A DNA stretch of 64,000 nt from Brachycybe producta. Lineage: Eukaryota; Arthropoda; Diplopoda; Playtdesmida; Andrognathidae. A program made the position numbers and the translations under genes. The notes below the pieces were generated by a model. It searched no databases. It was not told the DNA's origin and worked only from the letters and a program-made list of their open reading frames with translations. The stretch is taken from positions 186,001 to 250,000 of the forward strand of contig JAUPFP010000102.1 in NCBI GenBank assembly GCA_036925085.1, given 5' to 3'. Shown piece by piece: positions 56,765 to 64,000 of the stretch. Position 1 is the stretch's first letter, and every line of letters begins with the position of its first letter.

Positions 56765-57290
56765 GCACAAATGCTATCAGTGATTGCCCCCTTACTATAT
56801 AAAATAAGGGGCCTTTAGTTATACTAATAATATGATTTACTTAATGCGGAAGGGCCAGGCCCCTTAGTACGTAGCCGCCACCAAACCCGAATCGACCCAT
56901 TTAGTCCCTATAGGCTTCCCCCCACACATAATAAATGGTCAAACAAAACTCGAGAAAAACTACTTATGACCCAATTTCGTGAATTGTTCCAATCCCCTGA
57001 GAAATGGCTTACTTTCTATACACTTGTGCTGTCAGTGATTGCTTACTTCTTTAAAAATGAGGCTTTGTATTTAAAATTTACTTAATGTGGATGGGTCAGG
57101 CCCTTGAGTACCTATACAAAGGCTCTGTAACCAGCGACCCAGTTTAATCTCTTCAACCTCCCCCCCACAAAACAAATGGTGACGTTAAAAATGAGAAGAA
57201 GAAAAACTTAAGTTATAAAAGCTCAATTTCACCCTCCCCTGAGTAACAACAGCTTCATTTCATAACACATGTGCTGTCAGTGATGGCCCG
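56765..57290 (+). repeat. Tandem repeat, about 240-260 bp, two and a bit units
   Basis: GTGCTGTCAGTGATTGC-type starts at about 56768, 57028 and 57270, followed by TTTACTTAATG(C/T)GGA.GGG(C/T)CAGGCCC in each. No open frame spans it. Origin unknown. Confidence 0.7.
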
Positions 57291-57302
57291 TATTATTTAA
57301 TA

Positions 57303-57862
57303 CTAGTGGGGTAACCCGTCATAAATGACGGGAGCAAAATTCACAGGCAATTGTGCCCAGCAGTAGAATTTCTTTTCCTCCGCCCTTTTATGACGTCAAA
57401 CCAAGTAACAAACCCAATTAGAAATTGATGATGTTCATAAAAGGGCTGAGAAAAAAAAATTCTAATGCTGGGCACAATTGCCTGTGATAAACTGTAGTTT
57501 AATTTTGCTACTATTATCCCCTCCCCTTTTTTATATTTGAAAGAGAAAATTAGTTTTTCATTTTCTCTGGTGTGCGCATGCGCGTCGTTTGTTCCTTTTT
57601 TACTCCTTTCACCTCTCCTGTCACCCCTCCCACTTTTTCACCCTCCAAGTTTCTCTCCCTCCCCCTTCTACACTTTCCAACCTTTTCCCCCCTCTCCAAT
57701 TTAATATAATGGGGTTCTTGGATGGGGAGAGTGCAACATATAGTTGACCTTGAGAAAAAAAGCGGTTCATTTATTCATTTAAATTTATATAAATTGTACA
57801 GCGTTAATCACTCACACACACAGACACAGACCTGGCTTAATATATATATATATATATATATA
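57303..57862 (-). mobile_element. Helitron-like non-autonomous element with nested MITE C
   Basis: On the minus strand the end is CCCGTCATTTATGACGGG, TTACCCCACTAG, then T. The far end is CCTGGCTTAATATAT in a TA run. GCGCATGCGC and GGGTTCTTGGATGGGGAGAG are conserved. Confidence 0.75.
57343..57485. mobile_element. MITE family C
   Basis: ACAGGCAATTGTGCCCAGCA to TGCTGGGCACAATTGCCTGT, same site as in the other Helitron-like copies. Confidence 0.85.
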
Positions 57863-58587
57863 TATTCACAAAAATTCGGGAGAAAAAAAAGTGGAAAACT
57901 AAAAAAATCACGTTCAACTAATCAAACAAAAAACAAAAATTGGAATCAACAGACAGTAGTAAATATGGTGTTGATGTTTTTAAAAAATAAAACCAGAGGG
58001 ATTATAATAAAATATTAATAATTAAAAGAAAACACAAGAGAGAAAAAAAAAACAGCTCAAAAAATGATGATGATGATGATGGTAGGAAATCGATATTACT
58101 AACTGCAACTGTTGAATTTACAATGTAGAAAAATATAAAACCAAGGCTTAAAAGTAACAAATGAAAATCTTCATTCATTTTTTTTCTTCTTTAATTTCAT
58201 TTTTTTTTTCAGTTTCTGATGCTTTTTTTGTGGTCTGTTTTGAAGCAACAAAAAAAAAATCGATTAATAAATTTCAGATTCGAAAATAATAAATAATCCA
58301 CTTTTGTTAAAAAAAAATAACAAAATTATTCATAAATTATTTAAAAATCATGTATTTTTTTTTTAGTTTGGAATATTTCTTTTATTGTAAAAAGAAAAAT
58401 ATCGATAAAATTTTGTATAAAAGAATTTGTTTTCTCAGTGCTTCAAAAATTATGTCAATTTATTTCACCAAAAAAAAAGCAAATTTTAAGGGCCGAGTCC
58501 ACACATAAAGCTGACAAAAGTGCAACATGAGTTCGAAGACAAAAAAGCCAGATCTTGAAAACAAAACCCTAAAATGAACAATAATCT
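57863..58587. other. No gene seen: AT-rich DNA with (GAT)n at about 58063-58081
   Basis: Poly-A/T. Nothing recognised. Confidence 0.5.
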
Positions 58588-59035
58588 TAAAGCCTCGTTT
58601 TCACGGTGGCGATAGTTCTTTCGTGAGAGAGTAGCTGTCATGAAAGTTGCGATAGTTCACTCTCACGATAGCACAACTGTCTACATGTCTTGAAGTAACG
58701 GTGATAGTTGTCTGTCACATGTGACAAGTGTGATGTCTACTTCACTAGATATCATTAAGCCAACAACAGTGTTGCCTCTCTCCCTCCATCAGAAGCCAAA
58801 TTTCCCTACAAAGTGGATATTTCCCTACAAGTGGTCACTCAACAACTATTACTATTGCGACAGTACTATTCAACTATCTATAGTCAAACGAGATAGGTGT
58901 GATAGTCACTATCGCAAAACAGTGCTGATAGTGACTATCGTGTGGTTTTCACGATGATAGTTCTCTCGCGATAGTTGCTGCTCTCACGTGACAGCAACTA
59001 TCTTGAAAACTATATCATCGTGAAAACGAGGCTTT
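58588..59035. mobile_element. Family W foldback with dispersed GATAGT words
   Basis: Ends TAAAGCCTCGTTTTCACGGT and CATCGTGAAAACGAGGCTTTA. Between them GATAGT/ACTATC occurs well over ten times in both orientations (GCGATAGTTC, GTGATAGTCACTATCGC). Confidence 0.8.
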
Positions 59036-59360
59036 AGTGTTGCTTTGAAGTGCTTTATTTCAATTGTTCTCTTATTGTTTTAATACTGACTGGAGTCCAC
59101 ACACTGCAAAGACAGAAAGTTAGCAAGAATGTTACTTAGAATACCGAGATAAAACAAAAAACCTTTTGATGTTTACCGACTTGCTGCCGGAAACATAGAA
59201 TATCTTGTGGAATTGCAGGGTTAAAACAAAAACAAAACACAAAAGTTGCAGAATATGTTTTAGAATTGTCGTCAATTTGTCTCGAAACACTTGAGTTTCT
59301 GTTTTGTCAGCTAGATGTGGATCCCGGACTAACAACTGAAGACTTGAAAAGTTTTTTTTA

Positions 59361-59391
59361 AGAGGGGGGGGGGGGGGGGGGGGGGTTCCTC
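59361..59391. repeat. Poly-G tract
   Basis: A run of over 20 G beginning near 59364, G-quadruplex-capable. Such runs in assemblies can be inexact. Confidence 0.85.
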
Positions 59392-59750
59392 CAGGTTTAA
59401 GTTTCTTACTTGAATTTAGGATTCAATACTCTTGAACAGAGATGTTTTTGCTATAATTCTGGTGCTGAGAGTTCAAGTGTTAAGTTTTTTTTTCTTGAAT
59501 TTAGAACAGAATATCTTTGAAAGAGAGTTTTTTATGCTAAAATCCTACTTTGAGGCTACAAAAAATTGAAGTTTAAGTGAGAAGTTAGGCCCTTTTGAAC
59601 ATGCTTTTTATGTTAGAATCCTGCTCTGAGGCTTCAAGCGATGTTTTCTTCTTTAATTTATTACTGAAATACCCTTGAATAGAGATATTTTTTTATGTTA
59701 AAATCCTGCACTAAAGGTTCAAGTTGAAGTTCAACAGCCAAAGGGTCCAA
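59392..59750. mobile_element. Degraded family P copies
   Basis: Repeated TTTTATGTTAGAATCCTG / CTCTGAGGCTTCAAG-like and TTCTTGAATTTAG blocks in direct order. Confidence 0.45.
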
Positions 59751-60165
59751 TAATAAAGTTGGACTCTTTAGATAATCCCCTCCCCCTCCTCCTTTCTCTA
59801 AATGACATTACGAAAGAGCCTTAAGGTCATAAGACCACTTTGTGTCGTCCACACACTCTTTAATGTAATAGTTATGTTATTATTATATGGTCTCATAATT
59901 AAACTTTGTTCCATCCGAAAAACTCCTAAGATAACACGATAAACTGCCAATAAGTGTTCTTATTGATACAATATATATTAATATGAAGAGATGATGACGA
60001 TGATGATGATGATGATGATGGAAATATATATATATCGTCATCACACGCTTTTCAAAGTAAAATCCTAACACCCAAAATCAATAACATTATTTGTACAGAA
60101 AAACAACATTCATAAACCATTCACTTTGCTCTCTAAACGAATATTTTTATGTCGTCAATACAGAA
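59751..60165. other. No gene seen: AT-rich with (GAT)n at 59993-60020
   Basis: (GAT)n followed by a short TA run. Otherwise nothing recognised. Confidence 0.5.
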
Positions 60166-60169
60166 TGTA

Positions 60170-60402
60170 GTTTTTTTCTCTATTTCTCTCTCTTTCTTTC
60201 TCTCTCTCTCTCTCTTTCTTTCATTTTCTCTCTTTCTTTCTCTCTCTCACTTTCTCTCTTTCTCTTTCTTTCTTTCTCTCTCTCTCTCTCTCTCTCGTTT
60301 TCTCTCTCTTTCTCTCTTTCTCTTTCTTTCTTTCTATCTCTCTCTCTCTCTCTCTCGTTTTCTCTCTCTTTCTCGCTCTCTCTCTTTCTCCCTCTCTCTC
60401 CA
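60170..60402. repeat. (CT)n/(CTTT)n simple sequence with 60-bp periodicity
   Basis: Two similar units ending TCTCTCTCGTTTTCTCTCTC (near 60290-60310 and 60350-60370). Frames in it are artefacts. Confidence 0.93.
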
Positions 60403-60539
60403 CACAGATAACCTCCTACATATTATCTCAAAGAATTCATTTACAGCATATAATAATGCTCTATTTATAGTCGAGTCTTTTCACCTGAAATGTGTAAACG
60501 ACCCTCAAAGGGTGTAAAAATGAACCTCAAACAATAGTT

Positions 60540-60899
60540 ATTCTGTCTTTCCGGGATGAAAACTAAAACGAAGAAAAACTTTGATGTGTTTTAGAAACTA
60601 GAAGGGGTAGCGCTTAATCATTTAAGAGTATTTTCATGTTTCACATCTTTGCAAAATAAGCTTTTTAATTATGGCAGTTTGAAAATGACCCACCTTTTAA
60701 AAGAAACTTTTTACGGCAGTTTGAAAAAGACGAAAATAGTTTTTCATGAAATGTCAATGGAACCGTCCCCCACCCCCTAAAAACCAATCATATTCAATAT
60801 TTTATTTTTTAAATTATTGCCATGAAAATACTTTTAGGATAATCGTTAACCATTCTAGTTTTGAAAATAATATGAATTTTTTTTCCATAATGTTCTTTT
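60540..60899. mobile_element. Family H/R element, left part (interrupted by RTE)
   Basis: GTTTTAGAAACTAGAAGGGG, CAAAATAAGCTTTTT, then AACCATTCTAGTTTTGAAAA and CATAATGTTCTTTT, where the retrotransposon begins. The R element continues at 61904. Confidence 0.65.
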
Positions 60900-61886
60900 G
60901 AGAGTTATATAGATATGGTGAGGGACATGTATAGGGATGCACGGACAAGCGTTAAGACTGCCTGGGGGTTCTCTGATAGTTTTCGTGTTAGGATTGGTGT
61001 GCACCAGGGCTCAGCACTTAGTCCATATCTATTCATTTTGGTCCTGGATGAGTTACTGGCAGGGGTGAGGCAGGAGGTCCCCTGGTGTATGCTGTTTGCA
61101 GATGACATAGTCTTAGTTGGGGAATCCAAAATGGAACTCGAGATAAGGTTAGAGGAGACTAGGAATGCCTTGGAATCAAAGGGGTTGAAAATAAGTAGGG
61201 CAAAAACGGAGTACATGAAATTTCAGTGGGATGGGGAAGAACAGTTGAATGAGGAGATTAGACTTGGGGACAGTTTAATGCAGCAGGTGCACGACTTCAA
61301 ATATTTAGGATCTGTGCTGCAAGATGATGGGAGCTTAGACTTAGACATCACAAACTGGATTAAAGCAGGTTGGCATAGGTGGAGGCAGGCTAGTGGGGTT
61401 TTATGTGACAGGAAGTTACCTATAAAATTGAAGGGAAAGTTTTATAGGACAGTAGTCAGACCAGCTATGTTGTATGGGTCAGAATGTTGGGCAATCAAGA
61501 AGGTGCATGAGGATAGAATGCAGGTAGCGGAGATGAGAATGCTAAGGTTTATGAGTGGGGTGACCAGAAGGGATAGGATCAGAAATGATTTTATTAGGAG
61601 TAGTGTAGGGGTAACAAATATAGTAGAAAAGATGCAGGAAAATAGGCTGCAGTGGTTTGGGCATGTCCTCAGGAGCGGAGAAGATGGGCTGCTGAGGCAG
61701 GCAATGAACTTAGACCTGGGAATAAAACGGGGTAGAGGAAGACCCAAGCAAACCTGGGACGTGGTAGTAAAACGGGATATGGTGGCATGTGGGGTCACTG
61801 GGGGCTTGGTGCAAAATCGGAACGAGTGGAGAGTTAGAACCAGCAAGGCCGACCCTGCTGCTTGCGGGATAAGGTACAGGAAATGA
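60900..61886 (+). CDS. Reverse transcriptase C-terminal part, RTE clade (partial, 5'-truncated)
   Basis: The frame is open from the truncation point (ESYIDMVRDMYRDARTSVKT) to TGA at 61884-61886. The Met at 60915 is internal to the original protein. Visible motifs: GVHQGSALSPYLFILVLDEL (RT motif 4), FADDIVLVGES (motif 5, catalytic Asp pair present), FKYLGSVL, and the C-terminal thumb and tail RPAMLYGSECWAIKK, RMLRFMSGVTRRDRIRN, RLQWFGHVLRSGEDG, RGRGRPKQTWDVVVKRDM. The endonuclease domain and the N-terminal RT motifs are missing, so it cannot move by itself. No stop or frameshift interrupts the remaining 328 codons, suggesting a fairly recent insertion. The minus-strand frames across it are shadows. 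Confidence 0.92.
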   Translation, partial: ESYIDMVRDMYRDARTSVKTAWGFSDSFRVRIGVHQGSALSPYLFILVLDELLAGVRQEVPWCMLFADDIVLVGESKMELEIRLEETRNALESKGLKISRAKTEYMKFQWDGEEQLNEEIRLGDSLMQQVHDFKYLGSVLQDDGSLDLDITNWIKAGWHRWRQASGVLCDRKLPIKLKGKFYRTVVRPAMLYGSECWAIKKVHEDRMQVAEMRMLRFMSGVTRRDRIRNDFIRSSVGVTNIVEKMQENRLQWFGHVLRSGEDGLLRQAMNLDLGIKRGRGRPKQTWDVVVKRDMVACGVTGGLVQNRNEWRVRTSKADPAACGIRYRK

Positions 61887-61903
61887 TGATGATGATGATG
61901 ATG
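60900..61903 (+). mobile_element. RTE-type non-LTR retrotransposon, 5'-truncated, with 11-bp target duplication
   Basis: AATGTTCTTTT occurs immediately before (60889-60899) and after (61904-61914) the insert. The element ends in (ATG)n/(GAT)n at 61883-61903, the short-repeat tail typical of RTE-clade elements rather than poly-A. It is 1,004 bp long, retaining only the 3' part. Its host site is a family R element. Confidence 0.88.
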
Positions 61904-62060
61904 AATGTTCTTTTATTAAAAAAAAAGTTCAGCTTGACGTTTTTGTGTCCAAATTTTACAAAAAAAAAAACGTCTATTGGAGCATAACATTTAGCCACTA
62001 CAGTGGCGCCATCTGGGAAGAAAAATGTCAAAATGAATGTCTATTCAGTCACCTTAAGTT
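61904..62060. mobile_element. Family R element, right part
   Basis: Starts with the duplicated target, then CTTGACGTTTTTGTGTCCAA, CACTACAGTGGCGCCATCTG and CTATTCAGTCACCTTAA, matching R at 19.0, 37.3 and 52.7 kb. Confidence 0.7.
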
Positions 62061-62149
62061 AAAAGTTTTAAAAAATGAACCAGTGCTACCCTAAAATAGC
62101 GTGGTTATGTCAATAAAAAAAAATGAATTTGCATCATTTCTCATAAATA

Positions 62150-62288
62150 GCTCTCTCTATCTCTATCTCTCTCTCTTCCTGTCTCTCTCTCCCTCTCCCT
62201 CTCTCTCTCTCTCTTCCTGTCTCTGTCTCTCTCTCTTCCTGTCTCTCTCTCTCTCTGTCTGTCTCTCTCTGTCTGTCTCTCTCTCTCT
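62150..62288. repeat. (CT)n/(CTGT)n simple sequence
   Basis: CT runs with periodic CTTCCTGTCTCT. Frames here are artefacts. Confidence 0.93.
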
Positions 62289-62619
62289 ATGAATTTATGA
62301 TATAATGTTAATGTGAAAGTTGATGGAACAATAAGTGGACCAACTGACCAACCGACTGACCACTCAGAGAGTAACAACAACAAAAATCCTAATATTAAAA
62401 AACCACTAATGACTTAATGCTTTATATATTCAATTACTTGGATATATATTATGGTAACTAAATATACAAAGCTTTCAGTTTGATGGAAGATTTTTTGAGA
62501 CAACGCCTCAATGGTGAAAAATAAAAAGAATCACGCAACAACCACCCAAAAAATGACCCACCTTCACCTCCTCACACCTACGTAGAGAAACACAATAAAA
62601 AAATAATAAGTGTTAAAAT
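62289..62619. other. No gene seen: AT-rich DNA
   Basis: Contains a short GACCAACTGACCAACCGACT repeat near 62338. Nothing else recognised. Confidence 0.5.
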
Positions 62620-62870
62620 GGAGGAGCAAAATGAAGACAGAAACTAGAAAGTCTTTTAGAAACTAGAAATTATGCTGGCTTGTAGGGCTCAATCACTTCA
62701 TGTTTGATATCTTTCAAAATAAACTTTTTATAGATGAATTAACAGCCAAAAAAAAAAGCTTACTTTGAAAAATATCAAAACATAAGAAAATTGAGTTACC
62801 CTTCTACTTTCTAAAACACTTCTCAAAGGTAGTCTTAAGATATTTTATGAACAGCTTAATTTTCAAACTC
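62620..62870. mobile_element. Family H element
   Basis: TTTTAGAAACTAGAAATTAT and ATATCTTTCAAAATAAACTT face GCTTACTTTGAAAAATATCA and TACCCTTCTACTTTCTAAAA. Confidence 0.65.
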
Positions 62871-62881
62871 TTAACTTATCC

Positions 62882-63145
62882 TTAAATGTGTTTAAGTGAA
62901 TTATACGGAATCCAGTTAAGGACACATAAACCAAATAAGAATTCACTTTATTATTAATATTTTAAATTGAAATACTAAATCAATAGTTTATCTAATTATA
63001 TTTAAGTTAATTAACTCAATATTTTCAGATTATTAACTGAATAAATGGAATTCGACTACATATTGTTTGTTTGCCCTTCACAGGGCTCTGTAGAACACAT
63101 TTATTATTTAAATGCATTTAAATTATCAGGGTGTGTACTAGGTAT
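62882..63145 (+). mobile_element. Family F element, left end missing
   Basis: Starts at CTTAAATGTGTTTAAGTGAA, without the ATACCTTGTACAC terminus. Ends GTGTGTACTAGGTAT. Confidence 0.8.
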
Positions 63146-63230
63146 TAGGACCCATTTATAACAATAACTATTAAAGGGCCCAAAATGACTTATAGATTGA
63201 GAAAAGTTAATCAAACAATTTTAAAATCTA

Positions 63231-63540
63231 ATACCTTGTAAACAAATGAGTTAAATGAATTCAAATTAAATGTGTTTATAGGTGAATTATACGGAATCCA
63301 GTTAAGGACACAAAACCAAATAAAAATTGACTTTTATATTTAATATTTTAAATTGAAATACTAAATCAATAGTTTATATATTATTATTTAAGTATTAACT
63401 CAATATTTTTAGATTATTAACTGAATAAATTGAATTGGACATATTGTTTGTTTGCCCTTCACAGAGGGCTCTGTAGAACATGTTTATTATTTAAATGCAT
63501 TTAAATTATCAGGTGTGTGTACTAAGGTATAGGGGTGTTT
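63231..63540 (+). mobile_element. Family F element
   Basis: ATACCTTGTAAACAAATGAG to GTGTGTGTACTAAGGTAT. Confidence 0.85.
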
Positions 63541-63559
63541 TTATAGTAAATCACAATAT

Positions 63560-64000
63560 GAGGTTGAGAAAAAGACCTTTTGACTGCAATATGAAGTTTG
63601 AAGGTGGTTGAGATGTGGTTGCAATGTATTTTCTATGGAAAAAAACTCAAGGTGGTCGGTTTTGGCGACAACCTCCGACTTCATTTTGAAGTCGATAAAG
63701 TGAACCCTTAAAATAAGAAATGATTCAAGAAATTTGATTCTGTATTACTTGGGCCTAAATAAAAGAGGGGGGGGGGGGGGGCTGAGGCCCCAATCTGATA
63801 GATCTATTTAAAAAGCCTCAAGAAAGAAGAGTTCTTGCCGACATTTCTCAAGAACAGCTAAAAAAGGCTAAAAACTCCATCATAACTTTTAAAGACAGAA
63901 ATATAATATTTCTTCCCTAAAGGTGTTACGCAGAAAAGTGTGAGAAAAAAAGGCGCATAAAAATGAGATTTTTTTTTTAAAAAAAAACGTCTAATCCTCA
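63560..64000. mobile_element. Family V foldback, then AT-rich window end
   Basis: TGCAATATGAAGTTTGAAGG and TTGCAATGTATTTTCTATGG with CTCCGACTTCATTTTGAAGT (63590-63710) resemble V at 33.6 kb. Poly-G at 63766-63780. Nothing else to the window end. Confidence 0.45.

Noticed and set aside
61442-61846. Minus-strand frame of 134 codons
   Set aside because: Antisense shadow of the RTE reverse transcriptase.

Overview
This is AT-rich animal nuclear DNA with no sign of bacterial, organellar or viral gene organisation. Coding sequence is sparse and split by long introns, and nearly all remaining sequence is microsatellite, minisatellite, or short palindromic and inverted-repeat DNA. The one host gene found is on the minus strand (10820-44662). 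Four exons with consistent phase-1 junctions give a 208-residue secreted precursor: signal peptide, candidate peptide LDIGRFLRNRISVN before a Lys-Arg cleavage site, an LDL-receptor class A domain, a second Lys-Arg, and a conserved-looking helical C-terminal region. This matches the layout I recall for the invertebrate prohormone-4 (IDLSRFYGHFNT-type) neuropeptide precursor. The host is therefore probably a protostome invertebrate, arthropod or lophotrochozoan. I cannot narrow it further from sequence alone.

Layout: 1-10.7 kb lies beyond the 3' end of the gene and holds palindromic elements, several carrying internal tandem arrays (2.6-3.5, 4.0-5.1, 5.75-6.2, 8.4-8.9 and 9.5-10.2 kb). Exon 4 is at 10.8-11.0 kb. 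Intron 3 (11.0-16.5 kb) holds Helitron-like copies, MITEs and a (TA)n tract of about 565 bp. Exon 3 is at 16.5-16.6 kb and exon 2 at 18.0-18.1 kb. Intron 1 (18.1-44.5 kb) is 26.4 kb of nested transposons, purine-rich minisatellites and long palindromes. Exon 1 is at 44.5-44.7 kb. The 44.7-64 kb flank has no recognisable host gene. It holds more of the same repeats and a 5'-truncated RTE-type retrotransposon (60900-61903) with an uninterrupted reverse-transcriptase reading frame.

The repeat families are named by letter in the feature list. A, C and D are about 145-215 bp MITEs ending ACAGGC/GCCTGT; A, and at least one C copy, show 9-bp target duplications, which suggests Mutator-like mobilisation. 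B, P, H/R, T, V and Q are palindromic or low-copy families. F is a 300-bp element with nine copies. N and M are pogo/mariner-like TIR elements. S is an 870-bp palindrome flanked by TA. A Helitron-like family ends in a hairpin plus CTAG. Many copies are nested in each other, so a relative insertion history can be read. Two themes stand out: foldback elements repeatedly contain minisatellites built from their own terminal or hairpin sequence, and the intron of a neuropeptide gene is loaded with inverted repeats able to fold as RNA.
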